A stretch of DNA of 25,527 bases, from the NCBI GenBank assembly GCA_002415025.1, contig DIBR01000032.1:27173-52699 (forward strand), read 5' to 3'. Source of the stretch: Spongiibacteraceae bacterium UBA5047 (GTDB taxonomy: Bacteria > Pseudomonadota > Gammaproteobacteria > Pseudomonadales > Spongiibacteraceae). Positions 1-6,681 of this stretch are shown in pieces; positions within the stretch are counted from its first letter, which is position 1; each line of letters opens with the position of its first letter. The notes below the pieces were generated by a model. The model was not told the origin of the DNA, made no database searches, and saw only the letters and a list, made by a program, of their open reading frames with translations. Made by a program: the position numbers and the translations under genes.

Positions 1-735
1 CTCGAAGATTTCGCCGACGAGTGGGCCACCAAATACATGTTTCATTTCCGCTGGTATCCCGAGGTCGATGCGGACAATGCGGGAACCTTATTGCCCCTGA
101 GTGCAGGGTCTCATCTTGGTGATGAAGAGGCGATCCAGTTTAAACAATTCTTCACTCAGCGCCAGATTTCCCGTCTGGAATATGTCGGGTCGAACAAGGT
201 GACTGCACCAGTAATAGAAGCGAGTTACCGCCGTTTTCTCGAAGCGATGCAAGCTCACCTTGCTCAGCAGCCTTTTCTGCTGGGGCAGCAACCGGCGGCC
301 GGCGACTTTGCGTTTTATGGCCAGCTGACCCAGTTAGTCGGTTTTGATCCTACGCCGCGCTGTATCGCCCATGAATTGTCGCCGCGTACTGTCGGTTGGG
401 TTTACATGATGAACGACTTATCGGGACTGCAGCCGAGTGCTGACGGGTGGACGTCGCTGGAAGACCAGCCCGACACCCTGCGAGGTTTGCTGGCGGAGTG
501 TGGCCGAGTGTACGTCCCTGCCTTACTGGCCAATGCCGCAGCGGTCAAAGCGGGTGAAAAGAGCTGGTCAACCCGGATCGATGATTGTGACTGGGAGCAA
601 CGCTCGTTTCCCTATCAGGCCAAGTGTCTTGCCTGGATTAACGAGGCCTACCAGGCACTGTCTGCCGACGATAAAACCCGGGTCGACCGAGTTCTTGAGG
701 GTACGGGCTGTGAAGCGATGCTACAGACTTACTAG
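1..735 (+). CDS. GST-like protein, long paralog family, 3' part only
   Basis: The reading frame is open from the first base, so this is the C-terminal 244 residues of a gene that starts upstream. It matches the later parts of the long GST-like proteins at 4897-5934 and 21426-22448: the opening DEWATKYMFHFRW corresponds to DEWGNKLMFHYRW in the latter, followed by the alpha-helical block with FLLGQQPAAGDFAFYGQLTQL and a tail ending GTGCEAMLQTY. The N-terminal thioredoxin-like glutathione-binding domain must lie outside the window. By family, a glutathione-dependent transferase, isomerase or lyase role is likely, with unknown substrate. The DJ-1-like gene follows after 16 nt, so it probably heads or continues an operon with the DJ-1, DUF4345-like and sulfatase genes. 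Family assignment is firm; specific function is not. Confidence 0.82.
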   Translation, partial: LEDFADEWATKYMFHFRWYPEVDADNAGTLLPLSAGSHLGDEEAIQFKQFFTQRQISRLEYVGSNKVTAPVIEASYRRFLEAMQAHLAQQPFLLGQQPAAGDFAFYGQLTQLVGFDPTPRCIAHELSPRTVGWVYMMNDLSGLQPSADGWTSLEDQPDTLRGLLAECGRVYVPALLANAAAVKAGEKSWSTRIDDCDWEQRSFPYQAKCLAWINEAYQALSADDKTRVDRVLEGTGCEAMLQTY

Positions 736-751
736 TACTTAAAGGAACCAG

Positions 752-1621
752 ATGATGAACATCAAGAAGGTACTAAAGATCGGGCTGCCGGTAGTCGCAG
801 TGGTACTCGCCACCATAGCGATTGCTTTGCCGACTATACTGCACAGCGCAGGCTTGCACCCGGAATATACCGGTGAAGTGTCTGAGCTTCCGGGCGGTAA
901 GGCGCTGATTATCACCACCAGTCATGGTGTGCTGTCGGAGCCGGGTTCTGAGGACGGAGCGCCTACCGGCGTGGCTGCCTCAGAGCTGACCCATCCCTAC
1001 TATGTATTTCAAGGCGCAGGGTTGGATGTTGATGTTGCAAGTATAAAGGGGGGAGCGATACCGATCGATCCGCAAACAATGTCTTTTCCGGTTCGCACCG
1101 AGTACGAAGAACGCTTTGAGAACGACAGTATTTTTCAGGCAAAAGCCAACAACTCCATTGCAGTGGCCGACGTAGATGTGAGCCAGTACGATGTTATTTT
1201 TCTGGCCGGTGGCTGGGGCGCTGCCTACGACATGGGATACTCCGAAGAGCTGGCGGCCTTGGTTGGTGGTGCTTACTATTCACCCAAACAACCTGTTATC
1301 GCTTCCGTCTGTCACGGTGCATTGGGATTGATTAATGCCAAGGATGCAGAGGGCAATTTACTGATTGCCGGTCGACGGGCGACGGGTGTGACTGACAAAC
1401 AGATCAAGGAGCTGGGCATCGAAGTGACCCCGATGCACCCGGAAACCGAGCTGCGTAAAGCGGGCGCGATTTTCGAAAGTGCCACCGCGTTTCGCGATCT
1501 GTTTGCTACTTGGGTGTCTGTCGATGATGAACAGCGCTTTGTCACTGGCCAGAACCAGAACTCGGGGTTGGAGACCGCGCACACTGCGGTGAATATTCTG
1601 GCGCAGCGTAAGACTCAATAA
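752..1621 (+). CDS. Membrane-anchored DJ-1/PfpI family protein (Hsp31/glyoxalase III-like)
   Basis: This 289-residue protein has one N-terminal hydrophobic segment (about residues 8-30), so the catalytic domain is probably periplasmic or tethered to the membrane. The domain shows the DJ-1/PfpI nucleophile elbow IASVCHGALG with Cys187 followed by His188. An upstream SELTHPYYVF segment places Glu78 where Hsp31-type enzymes carry their catalytic Glu. Family members include glutathione-independent glyoxalases (methylglyoxal to lactate), chaperones and amidases; the Glu-Cys-His set favours the glyoxalase III-like branch, by inference. An AAAGGA ribosome site sits 5 nt before the first of two adjacent ATG codons. 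The membrane anchor is unusual, since most family members are cytoplasmic. It lies between a GST-like gene and a small membrane protein in an apparent operon. Confidence 0.85.
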   Translation: MMNIKKVLKIGLPVVAVVLATIAIALPTILHSAGLHPEYTGEVSELPGGKALIITTSHGVLSEPGSEDGAPTGVAASELTHPYYVFQGAGLDVDVASIKGGAIPIDPQTMSFPVRTEYEERFENDSIFQAKANNSIAVADVDVSQYDVIFLAGGWGAAYDMGYSEELAALVGGAYYSPKQPVIASVCHGALGLINAKDAEGNLLIAGRRATGVTDKQIKELGIEVTPMHPETELRKAGAIFESATAFRDLFATWVSVDDEQRFVTGQNQNSGLETAHTAVNILAQRKTQ

Positions 1622-1638
1622 CGATAAAGAGGTGATCC

Positions 1639-2028
1639 ATGCGATGGTTCTTGAAAATACCGGTTGCCCTGATTGGGGTTTTGATGCTCAGCATGGGGCT
1701 GCGCTGGCTTCTGGCTCCGGCCGGCATTGCCGGTGAACTGGGTATGCCCCTGCTGGACGGCGCCGGCCTAAGCACACAGGTGGGTGACCTATCGGCCTTC
1801 TTCCTCTGCATCGGCGTGTTTACCCTGCTGGGCCTAAGCACAGGAAAGGCGCACTGGTACTACGCTGCCGTCATGTTGCTAAGCCTGGCTGCCTTGGGTC
1901 GGGTGCTGGCCTGGCTGCTCCATGGAGCGGCATTATCGCTGGATGCTATCGCTCCAGAAGTTATCTTCAGCATTATTCTGTTGCTAGGTTCGCGCTTTCT
2001 TTGTGTCAAAGCGGACTCGGCATCGTGA
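1639..2028 (+). CDS. Small integral membrane protein, DUF4345-like
   Basis: A 129-residue hydrophobic protein with about four predicted membrane segments (roughly residues 6-26, 50-68, 73-92 and 101-119). The short N-terminal helix, the GLSTQVGDLSAFF loop, and the LALGRVLAWLL-like third segment resemble the DUF4345 family, whose function is unknown; I recognise the pattern but cannot confirm it without a profile search. GAGGTG at 1629-1634 is a suitable ribosome site for the ATG. Its TGA stop overlaps the GTG start of the sulfatase (GTGA), which implies translational coupling. It may be an accessory membrane protein of the upstream DJ-1-like or the downstream sulfatase protein, but nothing in the sequence shows this directly. 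Confidence 0.72.
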   Translation: MRWFLKIPVALIGVLMLSMGLRWLLAPAGIAGELGMPLLDGAGLSTQVGDLSAFFLCIGVFTLLGLSTGKAHWYYAAVMLLSLAALGRVLAWLLHGAALSLDAIAPEVIFSIILLLGSRFLCVKADSAS

Positions 2029-3842
2029 TCGTTGCTAAGCGAATTCAAGGTGTCGTGTTTCCGATTGCGTTGTTGTTTGCCTTCCTGGGTTTCGCGAGTT
2101 TTGTCCAGTCTGATGTCGCACCCAGCGCTGATAGCTTGCGCGATCAAAAGCGTCCCAACATTGTATTAATTCTCGCCGATGATTTGGGCTATACCGATTT
2201 AGGGTCGTTTGGCGGAGAAATTTCGACGCCCACCCTGGATAGTCTCGCGGCTGAGGGAATACGGTTTACCAACTATCATACGGCGGCAAATTGTGCACCG
2301 GCGCGCGCCATGCTGCTTACTGGCGTTTCGAGTCATCGTGCAGGCGTAGCCAATATTATCGAGATGATCCCTCCCGAGCAGCGTGATCATCCAGCCTATC
2401 AAGGCGAACTGGGTAACAACGTAGTCACCGTGTCCACACTATTGGAAAGCGCTGGCTACAACACCTATATGGCGGGGAAATGGCATCTCGGCCATACGAA
2501 AGACAAACTGCCAAGCCGTAGAGGATTTCAACGTACAGTCGCACTGGCCGATTCCGGCGCCGATAATTGGGAACAAAAGCCTTACTTACCCATTTACGAA
2601 ACAGCAAATTGGTTCGCGGATGGTGAGCGTATTGCGCTACCTGAGGACTTTTATTCATCCCGCTTTCTTGTCGACAAGATGATTGAGTTCATTCAATCGG
2701 ATCAACCCCAAAACGGATCTCGACAATCACCGTTTTTTGCCTACCTGCCGTTTCAGGCCGTACATATACCCGTGCAAGCGCCTCAGGAATTTATTGACCG
2801 TTACGAGGGGCGCTATCTTGAAGGCTGGGCCAAGCTGCGAGAGGAGCGGCACAAGAGGGCAATTAAGCTCGGAATCGTGTTACCCGGTGTGCCGGCAGTC
2901 ACGATGCATACCACCCGGGATTGGAATGCCTTGAGTGATGAAGACAAGCGGTTTGAAGCCAAACGGATGGCCGTCTATGCCGCCATGGTTGAAGCCATGG
3001 ATTTCCATATTGCGCGCTTGGTTCAATATCTGCGTGAGACCGGTGAGTTTGATAATACCATTTTCATATTCACCTCGGACAACGGCAGTGAACCTAGCGG
3101 GCCTGATGCGCTTAATACCACAAGAGCCCGGTTTCAACTTGCGCGACAAGATTATACTGCCGACTACGAGACCCTGGGTCTAAAAGGGAGCTTCGTCAAT
3201 TTGGGACCAAGCTTCGCCAGTGCCAGCGCCTCTCCGCTGGCCTATTATAAATTTTACGCCGGTGAAGGGGGGCTGCGCGTGCCGCTTATCATCGCGGGTA
3301 AGCCGCTGGCAGCTCAACCTGACATCAATCGTGCTTTTACCTACGTTAAGGATATAGCCCCGACGATTCTATCTCTGGCGGGTGTCGAGCAGCCGGGAGG
3401 GCGATATGCCGGCAAACCCGTTGAGCCGATTACCGGAAAAGACCTTACCCCTTTGCTTAAAGGGGAGACAGCAAATGTCTACGGTGAAGACGAGGCGGTT
3501 GGCTACGAACTGGCAGGGCAGGGCGTGCTCTTTCTAGGCAGCTATAAGCTGGTTATGACGCGCGGGCCAGTTGGTGATGACAAATGGCGGCTTTTTGATA
3601 TAGCTAACGACCCCGGTGAGACCCAAGACTTGAGTTCTCAGCAAGCACAGCGTTTCCAGCATATGCTGAATCTATATCAGCGCTACAAACGTGAGAACGG
3701 GGTATTGGACCCGCCACAGGGTTATAACCATATCCGTCAGGTCGCTTTAAACACTGTTTACGACCGCTTTCGCGGCGAAGCGTTGGCGGTACTCATGCTT
3801 ATTGTATTGCTGGTGGGTTTCCGGGCCTACGCTAAAAAATAG
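2025..3842 (+). CDS. Arylsulfatase-type sulfatase, formylglycine-dependent, membrane-tethered
   Basis: Type I sulfatase of about 605 residues that should hydrolyse a sulfate ester in the periplasm. Seen: metal-binding Asp pair in ILADDLGYTD (residues 52-53); the formylglycine signature CAPAR with Cys90 and Arg94; GKWHLGH; and TSDNGSEPSG, which supplies further metal ligands. Cys90 must be oxidised to formylglycine by a maturation enzyme not encoded here. The N terminus is a signal/anchor segment after a KR pair, and a second hydrophobic segment followed by AYAKK ends the protein, so it is probably membrane-bound. I chose GTG at 2025, which overlaps the preceding stop; an in-frame TTG at 2001 would lengthen it by 8 residues and deepen the overlap. 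The substrate cannot be read from sequence. Confidence 0.92.
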   Translation: MIVAKRIQGVVFPIALLFAFLGFASFVQSDVAPSADSLRDQKRPNIVLILADDLGYTDLGSFGGEISTPTLDSLAAEGIRFTNYHTAANCAPARAMLLTGVSSHRAGVANIIEMIPPEQRDHPAYQGELGNNVVTVSTLLESAGYNTYMAGKWHLGHTKDKLPSRRGFQRTVALADSGADNWEQKPYLPIYETANWFADGERIALPEDFYSSRFLVDKMIEFIQSDQPQNGSRQSPFFAYLPFQAVHIPVQAPQEFIDRYEGRYLEGWAKLREERHKRAIKLGIVLPGVPAVTMHTTRDWNALSDEDKRFEAKRMAVYAAMVEAMDFHIARLVQYLRETGEFDNTIFIFTSDNGSEPSGPDALNTTRARFQLARQDYTADYETLGLKGSFVNLGPSFASASASPLAYYKFYAGEGGLRVPLIIAGKPLAAQPDINRAFTYVKDIAPTILSLAGVEQPGGRYAGKPVEPITGKDLTPLLKGETANVYGEDEAVGYELAGQGVLFLGSYKLVMTRGPVGDDKWRLFDIANDPGETQDLSSQQAQRFQHMLNLYQRYKRENGVLDPPQGYNHIRQVALNTVYDRFRGEALAVLMLIVLLVGFRAYAKK

Positions 3843-3913
3843 GCCTGAGTTTCCACCTGATTAAGTTACCCCCACTTTTGTGATCACAGTTGGGTAAAGA
3901 ACGGAACATAGAC

Positions 3914-4621
3914 ATGAAAAAATGGGTATTGAGGATGACAGCGACGTTAACTGTGCTATTCACTTTCGGTTTTTGGCTGGCGTTCTTTTCGGAGAGACCC
4001 CCTTTAATGACTGATCCAGCGACGCTGGCAGGTGATGGCAGTACAATAAATTACTGCGAATTACCTAAGCTGAATGGCAGCGGAAAACAAGCCGGCGATA
4101 TACCAAAGGGCAATACGCCCGGTTGTGCCTATGAACATTTCCCCTTGCCTATTCTGGCCGAATGTACCGAGCCATTGTCTGAAGAAGCAGCGGATATTCG
4201 TGGTCTCTGGATTGGCGTTAAGGGTGGGCACGTTGGGCATGTAGAGCGGGTTGAACAATGCGGGTCACGGGTTGTAATTACTGCTTCGGGCATCATTCAC
4301 GACGGCGGTCCCAATCTCAATGAGGACACGATTGGTTTAAACTCCAACGATACAGAAGGTTCTGTGCTCTTTACCTTAGGTGACAAGGAATACTGCGCCA
4401 GAACCTCGGCCAGTATGACGTGGAGGAACAAAGTCCTCGAATTCAATGTATTTGGTTGGGGGCCGGTAGTGGTGAAGCGCTACTTGGCAGAAGGGCCTGA
4501 CGGTGACCAGTTGGTTTGGGAGTATGCGGACGGCTCCACAACACATATGGATAGAATATGCACGCTGCCTGAGAGCGAAAAAGTTCCCGAAGCGCGCGGG
4601 CCGCGCTGGAAAATATTTTAA
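3914..4621 (+). CDS. Hypothetical secreted or membrane-anchored six-cysteine protein
   Basis: I do not recognise this protein. With the ATG at 3914 it has 235 residues, beginning MKKWVLRMTATL and followed by one hydrophobic segment, so it is probably exported or anchored with its bulk in the periplasm. Six cysteines lie in the exported part (contexts NYCEL, PGCAY, AECTE, EQCGS, EYCAR, RICTL), an even number compatible with three disulfides. The segment from IRGLWIG through VERVEQCGSRVVITA has alternating beta-strand character reminiscent of lipocalin-like barrels, but this is only an impression. An in-frame TTG at 3890 would add 8 residues, but GGAAC upstream of 3914 and the typical MKK signal start favour the ATG. 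It sits 71 nt after the sulfatase on the same strand and may be a partner, which is inferred from position only. Confidence 0.7.
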   Translation: MKKWVLRMTATLTVLFTFGFWLAFFSERPPLMTDPATLAGDGSTINYCELPKLNGSGKQAGDIPKGNTPGCAYEHFPLPILAECTEPLSEEAADIRGLWIGVKGGHVGHVERVEQCGSRVVITASGIIHDGGPNLNEDTIGLNSNDTEGSVLFTLGDKEYCARTSASMTWRNKVLEFNVFGWGPVVVKRYLAEGPDGDQLVWEYADGSTTHMDRICTLPESEKVPEARGPRWKIF

Positions 4622-4704
4622 GCCAGGCGTGGCGCGATAAATGGTTGTATTGATGATGCAAGAAAGTTAACAGAAAAATAATTTTAAAGAGGCAGTAAAT
4701 CATC

Positions 4705-4914
4705 TTGCAGCCAACAGGTCTCGATGCGTCTTTCCTTTACTTGGAAACGCCAAACGCGCTGATGCATATGTCTTCCCTTGCTATTTACGATCAGTCCAGC
4801 GCGCCTAGAGGGAAAATCCGGTTTAAGGATATCGTCAGTAACGTATCAGACCGCAGTCAGCGTAAGCCAATTTGTTCCTTCAGCGCAGAGCGAAAGCTAC
4901 GGTTTTACGTTTAG
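4705..4914 (+). pseudogene. Truncated wax ester synthase/diacylglycerol acyltransferase (WS/DGAT) N-terminus
   Basis: The first 50 or so residues are a clear WS/DGAT N terminus: GLDASFLYLETPNALMHMSS, then LAIYD, then KIRFKDI. In intact enzymes (about 450-500 residues) the HHxxxDG catalytic motif comes much later; here the match decays after SDRSQRKPI and the frame stops at TAG 4912-4914. The 3' remainder is replaced by the end of the convergent GST-like gene, whose stop codon is at 4897-4899, so the two overlap by 18 bp. AAAGAGG at 4686-4692 and a TTG start may be relics of the original initiation region. No transposase or inverted repeat marks the junction. The product, if made, would lack the active site. 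Wax ester/triacylglycerol synthases are common in marine oil-degrading gammaproteobacteria, which fits the organism guess. Confidence 0.75.
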
Positions 4915-5934
4915 AAATTGCAAGCACCCCGCATCTTCCAGCGCAGGATTCAACGTTGCTTTCGTAGAGTCTGAGAGCGCGTTGTAGTGCTGCTGTAGGG
5001 CTGGCAGGCAGGGCAGGAAGCGTGGAAGCACTCTGCGCTCATGCGGTACACCTGCCACCTCAAAGCAATAAACTTTCTCCTGATTTTGGCTTGCTCGCTG
5101 GTTTGCCAGCAACATCGGCAGGTGATAACGCCCGCTCAGTTTCAATAGTTCGTAAACTGGCGAGTTCATTAAGTGCTCAGGCTGATCGCAGAGCGGTTCC
5201 CAAGTACCCTCAAAGTCGCTTATGTCGTCGATAACGCCAACCCAGCGACTGGTAAACGGGTGCTGATCGCGCATAAAGCGATTAGCACTGAGGTCCTGCA
5301 CTAGCTGGGATAACATCCCGAAGATGGCGAACTCGGCACTGGAGGGTCGTGAGCCAAAGAAGAACGGTCGCTTGCGTATCGCGTTTTCCATGGTCGCAAG
5401 TAATTCATGCAGACTCGCTTTGACCATGTCATAAGAGGCCGGTTTGCCAGATACCGCAGACAGAAGACTGGTTTGGCGTTTTCGCCACATCTCTGCCATG
5501 GTATCAAATTGGTCATGGCCGATGTTGCCTCTGAAATATTCGTAAATAATCCACTGCGCATTGTGAGTTTGATCCGCTTCGCTTTCCCAGCGATAGAGAA
5601 AAAACGGCGCAACTAACCATTCATCAGCATAATCTTCGATGAGCAAGGCAAGAAAGGCGTCGGCTTCGCTTTCGGGCGTGGTCGAGCGATCGCGGTAACG
5701 TGCTTCAAGATCTGCGATGAGATGAGAGGAGTCATTGACATAGCTGCCATCGGGGTAGCCCAACACTGGCACCATATACGGCTCGACCTTGGTCATTGCG
5801 ACGTTATTGGCTGCTTCTCCGGTGACCCACTGGAAGGGAATGCGGCGGTAACGCAAGTAAGCACGCATCTTCATGGAATACGGCGACATCAGAAAGCCGT
5901 ATAACTTGTAGTGGTCTGGCGTAATCATACTCAT
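4897..5934 (-). CDS. Long GST-like protein (paralog of 21426-22448)
   Basis: From the ATG at 5934 (MSMITPDHYKLYG) this is a 345-residue protein, longer than the usual 200-230 of GSTs. The N-terminal thioredoxin-like domain has LMSPYSMKMRAYL, with a Ser at the usual GST activation position, a cis-Pro in EPYMVPVLGYPDG, and NDSSHLI in place of the common ESxAI glutathione gamma-Glu contact. The C-terminal helical domain contains DEWLVAPFFLYRW and RPFFFGSRPSSAEFAIFGML, shared with the paralogs. A longer frame to 6081 overlaps the upstream gene and lacks homology there, so I rejected it. It follows the DUF1330-like gene after 5 nt and is surely co-transcribed with it from the promoter carrying the palindrome at 6634. 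Substrate unknown. Confidence 0.87.
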   Translation of the reverse strand: MSMITPDHYKLYGFLMSPYSMKMRAYLRYRRIPFQWVTGEAANNVAMTKVEPYMVPVLGYPDGSYVNDSSHLIADLEARYRDRSTTPESEADAFLALLIEDYADEWLVAPFFLYRWESEADQTHNAQWIIYEYFRGNIGHDQFDTMAEMWRKRQTSLLSAVSGKPASYDMVKASLHELLATMENAIRKRPFFFGSRPSSAEFAIFGMLSQLVQDLSANRFMRDQHPFTSRWVGVIDDISDFEGTWEPLCDQPEHLMNSPVYELLKLSGRYHLPMLLANQRASQNQEKVYCFEVAGVPHERRVLPRFLPCLPALQQHYNALSDSTKATLNPALEDAGCLQFLNVKP

Positions 5935-5939
5935 AGTAA

Positions 5940-6569
5940 CTATTTGCTTTTGATAAACTTCGTTGCAAACCTGACCGTGATGGCTAATGCAATAAGAAAG
6001 AGCGCGACCAGCAGACGCAGCCCCGGAAACGCGAAGCTTGGTTTGATGGGGAATACTTGGGTTTTTTCCATCGAAGCCCATTTATGAACCGCAACGTCAC
6101 CCAGTGTTGCCATTTCTATCAACATCTCCAGCATGTCGCGAACGCTGCGATAGCGAATAATGACGACGCTGTCCCAGTTACCCCATTCGCCCTCAATGAT
6201 AAAGGAGCCGGTCACAGGGCCGAGTAGCATGGGGTGGCTACCGCGTTTGAGCAGTAAAGGCGCTATTTTGCCGCTATAACGAGCGTCGGCGGCCAAGGGG
6301 TCAGGGTCGTTAGCCCAGGGGGATTCAGGTGGGTAAGCTGCAACATCCCGAAAATCCATCAAATTGACCATCAGAAACTCGCCCCCTTGATCAGAGGCGG
6401 CGAGATTACGCATATACTTGATTGGGCGGGAGGGGTCAGTATGGCTCGCAGCTTTGAACTCTTCGATGTAGCTTTCTAGCTCCTGCTCGCTTACGGGTGA
6501 AGCAAAACCGCCGTACCACCAAAGAAAGAGACCGTAGAAGACCACCAAAGCGGCGTAGAAAATTTTCAC
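5940..6569 (-). CDS. TM-flanked DUF1330-like (ferredoxin-fold) protein
   Basis: A 209-residue protein with a hydrophobic segment at each end (about residues 4-22 and 182-203) and a soluble middle. The middle contains GGEFLMVNLMDFRDV and, about 95 residues later, VVIIRYRSVRDMLEML, the two conserved strands of DUF1330/dimeric alpha-beta barrel-like proteins. The same architecture recurs at 11663-12244 (DFVMVNLIKLK and GAIRYRSRRDLLEIL), so this is a paralogous pair. The start is GTG, preceded by AGAGGA 8 nt upstream. It is the first gene of a two-gene minus-strand operon with the long GST-like gene and diverges from a sulfatase across the palindrome at 6634-6650. Function unknown; DUF1330 relatives are often near catabolic genes, but the membrane-bound form is unusual. 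Confidence 0.75.
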   Translation of the reverse strand: MKIFYAALVVFYGLFLWWYGGFASPVSEQELESYIEEFKAASHTDPSRPIKYMRNLAASDQGGEFLMVNLMDFRDVAAYPPESPWANDPDPLAADARYSGKIAPLLLKRGSHPMLLGPVTGSFIIEGEWGNWDSVVIIRYRSVRDMLEMLIEMATLGDVAVHKWASMEKTQVFPIKPSFAFPGLRLLVALFLIALAITVRFATKFIKSK

Positions 6570-6633
6570 GAGCAGAGTCCTCTTATATACCCGGTCAGCA
6601 CCAGCAAGGCGCTTGACGATTTTCCCAAGATAA

Positions 6634-6650
6634 TGGCATTATAAGTGCCA
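6634..6650. promoter_or_regulatory. Putative operator, copy A of the shared 17-bp palindrome
   Basis: TGGCATTATAAGTGCCA has arms TGGCA and TGCCA separated by 7 bp, and the symmetry extends one base each side (A/T). It lies in the divergent region between the DUF1330-like/GST operon and the sulfatase. On the plus strand it overlaps a promoter-like pair, TTGACG at 6613-6618 and CATTAT at 6637-6642 with 18-bp spacing. On the minus strand it contains a perfect TATAAT. Binding here would block transcription in both directions. The same 7-bp spacing recurs at three other promoters. Confidence 0.72.
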
Positions 6651-6681
6651 TAATACAAGTCACCCTCAATTAGAGGCGAGC

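Noticed and set aside
3881..3890. TGTGATCACA palindrome resembling a CRP site
   Set aside because: The spacing between half-sites is too short for CRP (needs 6 bp between TGTGA and TCACA), and a single 10-bp palindrome is expected by chance.
4600..4920. A mobile element causing the WS/DGAT truncation
   Set aside because: I looked for transposase remnants, terminal inverted repeats or target duplications around the junction and saw none, so only a rearrangement of unknown cause can be claimed.
5935..6081. Extended start of the long GST-like gene at 6081
   Set aside because: The extension overlaps the end of the DUF1330-like gene and has no similarity to the paralogs, whose proteins start near the MSMITPDHYKLYG position.
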